DNA from: Nocardia albiluteola
GTDB taxonomy: Bacteria > Actinomycetota > Actinomycetes > Mycobacteriales > Mycobacteriaceae
NCBI RefSeq assembly: GCF_018860155.1
Contig: NZ_JAHKNI010000019.1
Span: 62,001-126,000, forward strand
Reading direction: 5' to 3'
Length of the DNA stretch: 64,000 nucleotides
Shown here one piece after another: positions 1-8,127 of the stretch. The translations under genes were made by a program, and so were the position numbers. Numbering within the stretch: position 1 is the stretch's first letter; each line of letters opens with the position of its first letter. The notes beneath the pieces were generated by a model that saw only the letters and a list, made by a program, of their open reading frames with translations, made no database searches and was not told where the DNA came from.

Positions 1-2040
1 GATGCCCACGGGCGCGCGCACGCGGCCGGATTCGTCGGATACGTCATGGGCGGCCCGCTGCGCAATGGTCTCACCTCGTGGCTCGCGGTGCCGCTGTTGT
101 TGCTGGCCATGGCATTCGGCATTCTCCTGCTGACCGGGACCACGGTGCGCGAGGTGCCCGAGCGGCTGCGATGGCTGTTCGGCGTCGGCGGCGACGAATA
201 CGACTCCTACGACGACCAATACGGGATGTACGACGCGGAAGGCTATGACGAGGACGGTTTTCCGCTCCATCGGAACAGCTCCCGCAAACGCGGTCGCACA
301 CCGCGGGAGAACTACCCGACCGACGAATTCGGCGGATCTGATGCGGCCACGGAGGCAATCGGCGAGCCGCCGCTACAGGACGCCAAGGCGATCGCCGAGA
401 AGCCGCCCGTTGAAACCCCGGCCGCGCCCGTCGAGAAGCCGAAGCGCAAGGCGCCCAAGGTCATCGATCAGACCCCGCCGCCCCCGGAACCGCAGCAGCT
501 CGAGTTCGTCACCGAGCGCGAGGTCGACGGCGACTACCACCTGCCGCCGCTGACGCTGCTCACCGACGGCGAACCCCCCAAGAAGCGCAGCGCCGCAAAC
601 GAATCGATGATCGAGGCGATCACCGAGGTGCTGGTGCAGTTCAAGATCGACGCCGCGGTCACCGGATTCGTGCGCGGCCCGACCGTCACCCGCTACGAGG
701 TCGAGCTCGGGCCCGGTGTGAAGGTCGAGAAGATCACCGCGCTCGCGCGCAATATCGCCTATGCCGTTGCGACGGAGAACGTCCGGCTGCTCGCGCCCAT
801 CCCGGGCAAGTCCGCGGTCGGTATCGAGGTGCCCAACGCCGACCGCGAGCTGGTCCGCCTGGCCGACGTGCTCAAGGCGCCGTCCACACGAAACGTTCAC
901 CACCCGTTGCTCATCGGGCTCGGCAAGAACATCGAGGGCGAGTACCTCTCGGCGAACCTGGCGAAGATGCCGCATCTGCTGGTCGCCGGATCCACCGGCT
1001 CGGGCAAGTCGAGCTTCGTGAACTCGATGCTGGTCTCCCTGCTGCACCGCGCCACCCCCGAGGAGGTGCGGATGATTCTGATCGACCCGAAGATGGTGGA
1101 ACTCACGCCGTACGAGGGCATTCCGCATCTGATCACCCCCATCATCACCCAGCCCAAGAAGGCCGCCGCCGCGCTGGCCTGGCTGGTGGAGGAGATGGAG
1201 CAGCGCTACCAGGACATGCAGGCCAGCAAGGTCCGGCACATCGACGACTTCAACAAGAAGGTGAAGTCGGGGCAGATCACCACTCCGCTGGGCAGCGAAC
1301 GGGTCTACCGGCCGTATCCGTACATCCTGGCCATCGTCGACGAGCTCGCGGATCTGATGATGACCGCGCCGCGCGACGTCGAGGACGCGATCGTGCGCAT
1401 CACCCAGAAGGCCCGCGCGGCCGGTATCCACCTGGTCCTGGCCACGCAGCGGCCGTCGGTGGACGTCGTCACCGGCCTGATCAAGACCAACGTGCCCTCG
1501 CGGCTGGCCTTCGCGACCTCCTCGCTCACCGATTCGCGGGTCATCCTGGATCAGCCGGGAGCGGAGAAGCTGATCGGCATGGGCGACGGGCTGTTCCTGC
1601 CGATGGGTGCGTCCAAGCCGACCCGCCTGCAGGGCGCGTTCATCTCCGACGAGGAGATCCAGGCCGTCGTCGACTTCGCCAAGAACCAGGCCGAGCCGGA
1701 CTACACCGAGGGCGTCACCGCCGCCAAGGCCGGGGAGAAGAAGGACGTCGACCCCGATATCGGCGACGACCTGGACCTGTTCGTGCAGGCGGTCGAGCTG
1801 GTCGTCACCTCGCAGTTCGGCTCCACCTCCATGCTGCAGCGCAAGCTGCGGGTCGGCTTCGCCAAGGCGGGCCGCCTGATGGATCTGATGGAGACCCGCG
1901 GCGTCGTCGGCCCCAGCGAGGGCTCCAAGGCCCGCGACGTGCTGATCAAACCCGACGAACTGGACGGGTTGCTCTACACGATCCGTGGCGGTGGCGGCGC
2001 GGTGCCCGACGGGGATTCCGGCGAGCCCGACGAGGAGTAG
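1..2040 (+). CDS. ftsK: DNA translocase FtsK (5' end outside window)
   Basis: Septal dsDNA translocase that pumps the chromosome terminus through the division septum and activates XerCD/dif resolution. The frame is open from base 1, so the N-terminal membrane part is cut by the window; the last membrane segment (WLAVPLLLLAMAFGILLL) is visible just after the first internal ATG at 46. An acidic, Tyr/Asp-rich then Pro/Lys-rich linker follows, then the RecA-like motor with Walker A GSTGSGKSS near residue 315 counted from that ATG, and Walker B ILAIVDELADLM. The C-terminal gamma winged helix (SQFGSTSMLQRKLRVG...) is complete. Its position ahead of argA, pgsA, cinA and clgR matches mycobacteria. 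Confidence 0.97.
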   Translation, partial: DAHGRAHAAGFVGYVMGGPLRNGLTSWLAVPLLLLAMAFGILLLTGTTVREVPERLRWLFGVGGDEYDSYDDQYGMYDAEGYDEDGFPLHRNSSRKRGRTPRENYPTDEFGGSDAATEAIGEPPLQDAKAIAEKPPVETPAAPVEKPKRKAPKVIDQTPPPPEPQQLEFVTEREVDGDYHLPPLTLLTDGEPPKKRSAANESMIEAITEVLVQFKIDAAVTGFVRGPTVTRYEVELGPGVKVEKITALARNIAYAVATENVRLLAPIPGKSAVGIEVPNADRELVRLADVLKAPSTRNVHHPLLIGLGKNIEGEYLSANLAKMPHLLVAGSTGSGKSSFVNSMLVSLLHRATPEEVRMILIDPKMVELTPYEGIPHLITPIITQPKKAAAALAWLVEEMEQRYQDMQASKVRHIDDFNKKVKSGQITTPLGSERVYRPYPYILAIVDELADLMMTAPRDVEDAIVRITQKARAAGIHLVLATQRPSVDVVTGLIKTNVPSRLAFATSSLTDSRVILDQPGAEKLIGMGDGLFLPMGASKPTRLQGAFISDEEIQAVVDFAKNQAEPDYTEGVTAAKAGEKKDVDPDIGDDLDLFVQAVELVVTSQFGSTSMLQRKLRVGFAKAGRLMDLMETRGVVGPSEGSKARDVLIKPDELDGLLYTIRGGGGAVPDGDSGEPDEE

Positions 2041-2073
2041 ACCTGCGGTCGGACCACAACAGCATGCCAGGGC

Positions 2074-2094
2074 TGTAACACAAACCGCGTTACA
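2074..2094. promoter_or_regulatory. Inverted repeat, possible operator of a toxin-antitoxin remnant
   Basis: TGTAAC at 2074-2079 and GTTACA at 2089-2094 form a 6-bp inverted repeat with a 9-nt spacer, 18 nt upstream of the TTG start of a ribbon-helix-helix antitoxin fragment. Antitoxins of this class usually bind such palindromes in their own promoter. Operator function is inferred from position only. Confidence 0.35.
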
Positions 2095-2111
2095 TTTGTG
2101 TCAAGGGAACC

Positions 2112-2219
2112 TTGAACGTACGAACCGACGACGCGATGGAAAGAGCGCTGGTCGAACTCACCGCTGCCCGGCAGACGACGCGATCCGAGGCGGTACGCTA
2201 CGCACTGCTGCAGGCCTAG
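2112..2219 (+). pseudogene. Ribbon-helix-helix (MazE/CopG-type) antitoxin fragment, 35 codons
   Basis: A TTG start with a good Shine-Dalgarno (AAGGGA at 2103-2108) opens a 35-residue frame, LNVRTDDAMERALVEL..., ending TTRSEAVRYALLQA then TAG. The T-x-R-S-E-A-V-R-x-A-L pattern is the helix-turn-helix half of ribbon-helix-helix antitoxins. Full antitoxins run 70-90 residues and carry a toxin-binding tail, which is absent. The next frame begins one base after the stop and carries a toxin C-terminus, so a deletion has probably fused the front of an antitoxin gene to the back of its toxin gene. The peptide could still be translated and bind DNA. Confidence 0.55.
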
Positions 2220-2318
2220 GTGTCGCCTGAGCGTCTCGGTGATTTCAAAGGCAGTCTCGATGGTCGTGAGATCGCCGCACTGGACCGTGCCCTCATGCTC
2301 AAACTCGGCCTGTTCTAG
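2220..2318 (+). pseudogene. C-terminal fragment of a MazF/PemK-type toxin
   Basis: The frame starting GTG at 2220, directly after the antitoxin stop, reads V-SPERLGDFKGSLDGREIA... and ends DRALMLKLGLF. MazF-family endoribonucleases end with a pattern like 'RLG.....L...E...V..AL...LGL', and the fragment fits it. The first 70-80 residues, including the catalytic beta-barrel, are missing, so it cannot be an active toxin. Together with the preceding fragment it marks a deleted mazEF module behind ftsK. The family assignment rests on a short stretch. Confidence 0.5.
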
Positions 2319-2350
2319 CGTCCGTCCGGGCCATCGATCGCCTTCGAGCG

Positions 2351-2926
2351 GTGCTGTGCGTGTATGAAACCGCTGAGCGCGAACGGGTTTCGGCCGGCTC
2401 CGTCTCGATCCGGAGCGCGGCGCGGCGCCATATGGGGCGGGCCAGGTTCGGCACCGTCGCGATCTGTGCGGTAGGCGTGCTGATCGTGAGCGGGGCCTGG
2501 CTCGCCTGGACGCACATCGGAACACCCGCACAGATGCTGACCACCCCGTACGGCCGCCACCTGACCGTGAAGCTGGTCATGGTGGCGGCGATGCCGGTCG
2601 TCGGGACATGCAACTCCCGGGTGCTGCTGCCGGGGATCGCCGCCGCGCGCGAACGCGGCGATCACGCCCCGGCCGGACTGCTGGCGCTGCGGAACTTTCC
2701 GGTCGCGGTCGAGGCGATACTGGCGGTGGGGGTACTGCTCGTGGTGCCGTTCCTCGCGGGCTCGGGGCGCACGCAGGCGGGCCGGCCGGCCGCGCGCGCA
2801 TTCGATCCGACGGTCTTCGGTACCGGCGTGCTGTTGGTCGCGCTGGTGGCTGCCGCGCTGTGGGCGGGTGGCCGGGCGCGAGTGGGATGGGCGCCGGTGC
2901 GCGAGATGCGGTGTGGCGCAGAATGA
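2351..2926 (+). CDS. CopD-family copper resistance membrane protein, probably 5'-truncated
   Basis: The hydrophobic product (191 aa from the first ATG; ATG 2435 is also possible) has four membrane segments and the CopD signature region: a helix ending GAWLAWTHIG, then LTTPYGRHLTVKL and a helix with a conserved Asn followed by RVLLPG. CopD is the inner-membrane partner of CopC in copper uptake or resistance and usually exceeds 280 residues, often fused to CopC. Here only the C-terminal half remains, and the first 30 residues look unlike a signal or membrane segment. The gene directly follows a degraded toxin-antitoxin locus, so it probably lost its 5' part in the same rearrangement. It may be non-functional. 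Confidence 0.5.
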   Translation: MLCVYETAERERVSAGSVSIRSAARRHMGRARFGTVAICAVGVLIVSGAWLAWTHIGTPAQMLTTPYGRHLTVKLVMVAAMPVVGTCNSRVLLPGIAAARERGDHAPAGLLALRNFPVAVEAILAVGVLLVVPFLAGSGRTQAGRPAARAFDPTVFGTGVLLVALVAAALWAGGRARVGWAPVREMRCGAE

Positions 2927-3452
2927 AACGCGTGCACGCGATCGGGTGACTCGGTAGCAACCGGTGCGGCAATCTCGCCGCCGACCATTTATGTTTCGGT
3001 GAGTGAGTGACGATGTGAGTGAATCACTTTGATAATCCCGATATTCCGCATTCCTTCAGCGTGCTCATCATGATTGGGGAGCCAGTGGCGGAAAGATCTT
3101 ATGCGGTGCCGATTTTCGCCGCCATGGCCGCGGCGTACGGGATCACTCGAGGGCTTGTCCCTTGAAACGCGTTGCAGTGACAGGCGTTTATTCAAGGTCA
3201 ACTTCGTTGCGGAACAGCGATTTTCGGCGACTCATTTGTGACACGTCACCCGTTTGGGTATTGGTCTCGGTCAAACATGCTGATGCTGAGCATGATTCGC
3301 GGTGTCATCGATACCGTTCGGAAATTTTACCGAAATTTTGCAAGCGATTCGCGTCACGCGAGTGGGGAGAACAGGTTACATTTTGAGTCCGTTTCAGTGT
3401 CGGCGCGGTCACCCCACTTCGTCGACGCACCCCTCGAGAAAGTAAGACAGTC
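2927..3452. other. Intergenic stretch of lower GC, no supported gene
   Basis: This 526-bp gap is visibly richer in A+T than its surroundings, for example around 3160-3370. It has short direct repeats (GTGAGTGA-like near 2998-3025; GAAATTTT twice near 3320-3340). Short ORFs here (for example 3162-3386 on +) have no recognisable motif or convincing ribosome binding site. It probably holds the promoter of the secreted protein downstream and may be laterally acquired. Confidence 0.5.
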
Positions 3453-4073
3453 ATGAGATCTACTGCTGCGCTCATTCGCGTCGCGACACTCGCTCCGGTG
3501 GCGCTGATCAGCACGCTGTGTCTGGCCGGTACCGCCAACGCCGCGACCACCATCAACTGGACCTGCCAGGGCACAGTCGACGGTATCGCCGCGAACTCGA
3601 GCATGAGCACCTCGGTGACCGGCACAGCGCCCGCCACCGCCACCGCCGGGTCGGCCGTATCGGTCACCCTGACCCCCGGTTCGGTGACGGTCCCCTCGAA
3701 CGCCTCCGGCTTCACCGTCAACAACGTCAGCAACATCGTGATGACCGCCACGGTGACAAACGGAACGGCCAACAGCGTCACGGCATCCGGCGGCTCCGTC
3801 GCGGGCACGGCCGCGGTGTCCGGCGGCAACGTGGTGCTGACCGTGCCCGGTCCGATATCGGGTGGGACCACCTACACCCCGCCGACGGAGGCGATCCAGA
3901 CCACCGCCGGCGCCTCGGGTAAGACCATGACTGTCCAGTACGCCGGTACCAGCTTCTCCAACCCCGGTATGACGCTGACGGTCAACGTGCAGACCCCGTT
4001 CGGTGCGCAGAACGTCGCCACGGTCTGCTATCCGAACCCGAACTCGGCTCTCACCTCGACAACCATCAGCTGA
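3453..4073 (+). CDS. Secreted beta-rich protein of unknown function
   Basis: This 206-residue product starts with a classical signal peptide: basic MRSTAALIR, a hydrophobic core, and a likely signal peptidase I site after GTANA. The mature part is very rich in Thr, Ser, Val and Gly with alternating polar/hydrophobic patterning, as in extracellular beta-sandwich domains. It has only two cysteines, one near the new N-terminus (NWTCQG) and one near the end (VATVCYP), which may form a disulfide. No catalytic motif or LPXTG anchor is seen, so it is likely released or loosely wall-bound. It is monocistronic, with AGAAAG at 3436-3441 ahead of the ATG. Confidence 0.75.
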   Translation: MRSTAALIRVATLAPVALISTLCLAGTANAATTINWTCQGTVDGIAANSSMSTSVTGTAPATATAGSAVSVTLTPGSVTVPSNASGFTVNNVSNIVMTATVTNGTANSVTASGGSVAGTAAVSGGNVVLTVPGPISGGTTYTPPTEAIQTTAGASGKTMTVQYAGTSFSNPGMTLTVNVQTPFGAQNVATVCYPNPNSALTSTTIS

Positions 4074-4375
4074 GTCGACAGGGCGACGGCGGCCGGCGGG
4101 TGCCAGGGAATGTGAACCCGCACTTGCGGTGAGCCCTGTGCGCATGGGCAGCGCCTGCCGCCGTCGATGAGGTGTGGGTGGGAAAATATGCCTGGGTTGG
4201 GCCGTGCCAGCAGCTCAACCCAGGTCACACCCTCGGATATCACCGCCGTGGCGACGACATCTCCGTTTCATACATCGAAGGCAAGTCCACGGCTAATGTC
4301 GTGGATACCCCATGCCCTGGTATCGATGCACGTCGAATCGTAACACGGTAGGGGTGTCGCCGACCGGCTGCTGAA
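4074..4375. other. Intergenic gap, no gene seen
   Basis: These 302 bases separate the secreted protein from the converging PPOX gene. A widely spaced inverted repeat (CGACGGCGGC near 4083 and GCCGCCGTCG near 4158) is present, but it lacks a T tract and is too far apart for a typical terminator. Nothing else is supported. Confidence 0.4.
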
Positions 4376-4807
4376 CTATTCGCTCCAGGACCAGCCCGCG
4401 ACCGTTTCCACCTCGATCCGGACCACCGGCCCCTGCGGCGGACTGTCTTGGTACTGCGGATATTTCGCGGTCAGCCAGGCTATCGGCGCCGCGCGGTCTT
4501 GCGGCGCCGTCAGTATGCGGGCCGCGCCGTCGAGGCGGACCCACCACAGCCGGGTCCAGTCCTCGTCGTACATATCGGCCAGCAGCGAAACCCGGCCTGT
4601 TGCCGCGATATTGCGCAGCCGCCGGAGATTCGTGGTCGTCTTGGGCTTGTGATCGATGGCGAAAACTGCGACGGGGCACGGTTTCTCGATCACGAGAGCG
4701 AAGGTCACCGGCACCAGATGCGGCAGGCCGTCCGCACTCACCGTGGCGAGGCGGGCCACCCGCGCATCGCGGAACCGCACCAGCGCCACCCGCTCGGTCA
4801 TCCGCAT
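4376..4807 (-). CDS. PPOX-class F420-dependent oxidoreductase, Rv0121 family
   Basis: A 143-residue split beta-barrel flavin/deazaflavin-binding protein of the pyridoxamine-phosphate-oxidase superfamily. The start RVALVRFRDARVARLATVSADGLPHLVPVTFAL and the TTTNLRRLRNIAATGRVSLLAD segment match the F420-binding family typified by Rv0121c. Such enzymes reduce unknown substrates with F420H2, the deazaflavin typical of Mycobacteriales. It lies 23 bp behind the MFS exporter on the same strand, so the two probably form an operon. ATG at 4801 is an equally possible start. Substrate unknown. Confidence 0.85.
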   Translation of the reverse strand: MRMTERVALVRFRDARVARLATVSADGLPHLVPVTFALVIEKPCPVAVFAIDHKPKTTTNLRRLRNIAATGRVSLLADMYDEDWTRLWWVRLDGAARILTAPQDRAAPIAWLTAKYPQYQDSPPQGPVVRIEVETVAGWSWSE

Positions 4808-4830
4808 GCGAACAGGCTATCGCCCGATAC

Positions 4831-6108
4831 TCACGCGGCCGGGTCGGGTCCGTCCGGATGCGGCGGCGTGTGCACTCGGGCGGCGATCGCGCTGGCGACC
4901 AGGCAGGCGGCGGCGCCCACCAGCAGGGCCGCGCGTGGACCGGAGGCGTTCATGATCCAGCCGGTGATGACGCTGCCGATGGGGGTGGTGCCGAAATACA
5001 CGAACACCCACAGCGCCATGATCCGTCCGCGATAACTCGGATCCGAATGCAATTGCAGTGCGCTCGATGCCAGGGTGACGAAGCTGAAGGCGGCGAATCC
5101 CGTCACCATCAGCGCCACGCAGGTAAGGGGCAGATTCGGCGCGGCCGCCGTCACCGCGAGGCCGACGCCGAAGGCCCCCGCCGTCGCCACCAGATAGGGA
5201 CGGCGGGGGTGGCGAACCAGCCCGACCGCCAGCGATCCGGCCACCGAACCGACGCTCAGGACGGTCGAGAGTAGGCCGTAGGTGCCGCCCGTGCCGTGAA
5301 AGGTGCGCTCCGCCAGCACCGGGAGTATGACCGGGAAGTTGAAGGACAACAGGCCGACCAGCGCCATCATCGCCAGCGGCAGCCAGAGTTGTTGCCGGGT
5401 GCGGACATAACGCAGCGCGGACCCTACCCCGCCCGAGCCCGCGCGGACAGCGGCGGCGGCCGAGAGGGGCCGGATCGCCACCAGCGCCCCGACCACCGCG
5501 AGATAGGAGACGGCATTGACCGCGAAACACGGTGTCGTCCCGACGACCGCGATCAGGACCCCGGCCACCGCGGGCCCGACGACGCGGGCGCTGTTCACCA
5601 CCACTCCGTTGACGCTGGCCGCGCTGGCCAGGTCTGCGGGCGGAACGAGTTGCGCGACAAACGATTGCCGCGCGGGTGCGTCGACGATCTGCACGAACCC
5701 GCCGGCCACGGTGACGCCGATGACGAGCGGCACCCCCGCGTGTCCGGTCGCCGCCGCCAGCCACAACGCCGCCGCGAGCAGCCCGAGGGCGATCTGGGTA
5801 CCGATCAGCAGGCGCCGCAGGTCGACCCGGTCGGCGACCACTCCGCCCCACGGCCCCAGCAACAGCGGCGGCAGGCCACCGGCGGCCAGCACCATGCCCA
5901 GGGAAGCGGGGGATCCGGTCAGCCGCAACACCAGCCAGCCGATCGCGGTCACCTGCACGAAGGTGCCACTGGCGGAGGCGATCTGCCCCGCGAAGTAGAT
6001 CCGGAACGGCCGTGACCGCAGCGCCCGGAACGCATTGGCCCGGCCTTCCCGCGGAACCTCGTGCGCCGCCACGGCCTCGGGCATCACCGCCAGTGCGACG
6101 CGATCCAT
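4831..6108 (-). CDS. MFS transporter, DHA3/EntS-like exporter
   Basis: A 425-residue major facilitator with about 12 membrane helices. The N-terminal half holds FRALRSRPFRIYFAGQIASASG, and the loop between helices 2 and 3 reads GPWGGVVADRVDLRR, an MFS motif A. The PARQSFVAQLVPPADLASAASVNGVVVNSARVVGPAVAG stretch is typical of the DHA3/enterobactin-exporter branch. Likely role: proton-driven export of a drug or siderophore-like molecule. AGGAGA precedes the ATG by about 9 nt. It is the promoter-proximal gene of a pair with the downstream PPOX protein. Substrate not predictable. Confidence 0.88.
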   Translation of the reverse strand: MDRVALAVMPEAVAAHEVPREGRANAFRALRSRPFRIYFAGQIASASGTFVQVTAIGWLVLRLTGSPASLGMVLAAGGLPPLLLGPWGGVVADRVDLRRLLIGTQIALGLLAAALWLAAATGHAGVPLVIGVTVAGGFVQIVDAPARQSFVAQLVPPADLASAASVNGVVVNSARVVGPAVAGVLIAVVGTTPCFAVNAVSYLAVVGALVAIRPLSAAAAVRAGSGGVGSALRYVRTRQQLWLPLAMMALVGLLSFNFPVILPVLAERTFHGTGGTYGLLSTVLSVGSVAGSLAVGLVRHPRRPYLVATAGAFGVGLAVTAAAPNLPLTCVALMVTGFAAFSFVTLASSALQLHSDPSYRGRIMALWVFVYFGTTPIGSVITGWIMNASGPRAALLVGAAACLVASAIAARVHTPPHPDGPDPAA

Positions 6109-6171
6109 CCTGTACTTCTCCTGCCTATCGTTCCCGCATAGTATTCCGAACCGCCCCGATCCCGGAGGGAC

Positions 6172-7917
6172 TCAGGGGCGCGGGATATTGCGCAGGTTCA
6201 GGCGCGCGATGTTGGCGATCTCGCCCACGCCGCCGGTCACCATGGTTTTGCCGAGCCCGAGGGCGAATCCCCTGGCCTCTTCGACGGTGAGGTGGGAGGG
6301 GACTTCCAGGGCGTCGGGGGTGGTGACCACGTCGAGCAACGCCGGGCCGTCGTGGTCGAGCACATCGCGGACGGCCTCGCGCAGCTCGCCGGGTTCGGTG
6401 ACGCGGCGGGTGTGGAAGCCCGCGGCCGCCGCGATGGCGGCGTAGTCGACCTCGTCGTGGTCGGTTTCGAACGGCGGATCGCCCGCGACCATCATCTCCA
6501 GCCGCACCATGCCCAGACTGGAGTTGTTGAACACCACCACCTTCACCGGGAGGCGGTGGGTCTTGACGGTGAGCAGCTCGCCCAGCAGCATTGCCAGCCC
6601 GCCGTCCCCGGACAGCGAGACGATCTGGCGGCCCGGATACGCGAATTGCGCGCCGATCGCCATGGGCAGGGCATTGGCCATGGAACCGTGCACGAACGAG
6701 CCGATGAGCCGCCGTCGCCCGTTCGGGGTGATATAGCGCGCGGCCCAGGTGCAGCACATGCCGGTATCGGCGGTGAAAACGGCGTCCTCGGCCGCGAGTT
6801 CGTCGACGACGGCGGCCAGGTGCTCGGGGTGGATCGGCCGGTGGGTGGCGATATGGGTGCTGTAGGTGTCGACGCTGTGCCGCAGCGCCCGCTCGTGGGC
6901 GTGCAGCATCTCGTCGAGGAAGCCGCGGTCGGTGCGCTGGGCCAGGCGGGGCAGCACCGCATCCAGCACCGCGCCGATGTCCGCGACGATCCCCTGCGCC
7001 AGCGGCGCGCGCCGCCCCAGTCGCACCGGATCGAGGTCGATCTGAACGTTGTTGCGCCGCGGCAGGAAATCGTCGTAGGGAAAGTCCGTGCCCAGCAGCA
7101 GCACCAGATCGGCGTCGTGCAGCGCTCGATAGCATGCGCCGTAGCCGAGCAGGCCGGTCATGCCGACGTTATTGGGGTTGTCGTAGTCCAGGATGTCCTT
7201 GCCGCGCAACGTATGTCCGATCGGCGCGTGCAACAGCCCACCCAGCCGATGCACCTGCTCGCGCGCGTCCGCGCAGCCGATGCCGCCGAAAATCGTTATC
7301 CGTTCGGCGGATTCGATGCGGTCCACGAGTTCGTCCACGGCCGCGGCGTCGGGCACCGGTCGCGATCCGGCCGCGATGACGGGCTTGCCCGACGGTTCCC
7401 CGGCGGAGTGCGCGGCCAGGATATCGCCCGGCAGCACCAGCACCGCCGCCCCGCGATCCAGGACTGCGCTCTGAATTGCGCTGCGCGCCAGGCGATTCAT
7501 TTGATCGGGGTGCGCGACCGTCTCGCAATAGTGGCTGGTCTGCGCGAACAGCGCCTCGGGCTTGGTCTCCTGGAAGTACCCGGTGCCGATCTGGCGGCTG
7601 GTGATGTGCGAGGCCAGCGCCAGCACCGGCGCTCCGGAGCGATGCGCGTCCATCACGCCCTGGATCAGATGGGTGTTGCCGGGGCCGCAGCTGCCGGCGC
7701 ACACCGCGAGGCGTCCCGTCAGCTGGGCCTCGGCCGACGCGGCGAACGCCGCCGCCTCCTCGTTGTGCACATGCACCCAGCTGATCCGGCCGTCGCGGCG
7801 GATGGCGTCGCTGAAGGCGTTGAGGCTGTCGCCCACCAGCCCGTAGATTCGGCTGACTCCGGCGTGGACGAGTGTCTCGACCAGATCGTCCGCCACCGAG
7901 CGATGCAACGCGGCCAT
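6172..7917 (-). CDS. poxB: Thiamine-diphosphate enzyme, pyruvate dehydrogenase (quinone)/pyruvate oxidase type
   Basis: A 581-residue ThDP enzyme with the three-domain layout of acetolactate synthase and pyruvate oxidase. The N-terminal Pyr domain holds the activating Glu in VHNEEAAAFAASAEA and the AGSCGPGNTHLIQG loop. The central domain is FAD-binding (VGMTGLLGYGACY...LLLGTDFPY). The C-terminal PP domain has the ThDP motif GDGGLAMLLGELLTV...NNSSLGMV. Length and sequence style fit E. coli PoxB (572 aa), which oxidises pyruvate to acetate and CO2 and passes electrons to the quinone pool at the membrane. The ATG overlaps the stop of a 34-codon upstream ORF (TGATG), indicating translational coupling. 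Confidence 0.85.
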   Translation of the reverse strand: MAALHRSVADDLVETLVHAGVSRIYGLVGDSLNAFSDAIRRDGRISWVHVHNEEAAAFAASAEAQLTGRLAVCAGSCGPGNTHLIQGVMDAHRSGAPVLALASHITSRQIGTGYFQETKPEALFAQTSHYCETVAHPDQMNRLARSAIQSAVLDRGAAVLVLPGDILAAHSAGEPSGKPVIAAGSRPVPDAAAVDELVDRIESAERITIFGGIGCADAREQVHRLGGLLHAPIGHTLRGKDILDYDNPNNVGMTGLLGYGACYRALHDADLVLLLGTDFPYDDFLPRRNNVQIDLDPVRLGRRAPLAQGIVADIGAVLDAVLPRLAQRTDRGFLDEMLHAHERALRHSVDTYSTHIATHRPIHPEHLAAVVDELAAEDAVFTADTGMCCTWAARYITPNGRRRLIGSFVHGSMANALPMAIGAQFAYPGRQIVSLSGDGGLAMLLGELLTVKTHRLPVKVVVFNNSSLGMVRLEMMVAGDPPFETDHDEVDYAAIAAAAGFHTRRVTEPGELREAVRDVLDHDGPALLDVVTTPDALEVPSHLTVEEARGFALGLGKTMVTGGVGEIANIARLNLRNIPRP

Positions 7918-8021
7918 CAGAGGCTCCCGCTACCGGCGACGGGAGGGGAGGTGTGGCGCCCCGACGGGAGCCGGACGATCTCGACGCGGGCCGGATCGAA
8001 CACTGTCTCTGACATCGTCAT
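7917..8021 (-). CDS. Small ORF (34 aa) translationally coupled to poxB
   Basis: On the minus strand an ATG at 8021, with GAGG about 6 nt upstream, opens a 34-codon frame reading MTMSETVFDPARVEIVRLPS and on to a Gly/Ser-rich end. Its TGA overlaps the poxB ATG as TGATG. A second in-frame ATG lies at 8015. No family is recognised. The usable ribosome binding site and exact overlap suggest it is translated, either as a peptide or mainly to set poxB translation. Its codons are high-GC like its neighbours. Confidence 0.45.
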   Translation of the reverse strand: MTMSETVFDPARVEIVRLPSGRHTSPPVAGSGSL

Positions 8022-8081
8022 GTTGAGCCTCGGATTCTGTTGTCGGGCAACGTGATCGGCGGTATCGGGCGGACTGGACCA

Positions 8082-8111
8082 GCGGGCCATCGGTGCGGTG
8101 CGATGGCCCGC
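8082..8111 (-). terminator. Hairpin terminator behind the alpha/beta hydrolase
   Basis: GCGGGCCATCG at 8082-8092 pairs perfectly with CGATGGCCCGC at 8101-8111 around an 8-nt loop. It lies 17 bp past the hydrolase stop on the minus strand, between that gene and the poxB leader. There is no strong U tract, as is common in actinobacteria. Confidence 0.6.
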
Positions 8112-8127
8112 CGATCAGGTGGCGGAG

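Noticed and set aside
3162..3386. 74-codon ORF in the gap before the secreted protein
   Set aside because: No ribosome site, no motif, composition unlike native genes.
5296..6015. 239-codon plus-strand frame opposite the MFS transporter
   Set aside because: Shadow rich in Arg, Gln and Gly; the minus strand encodes clear membrane helices.
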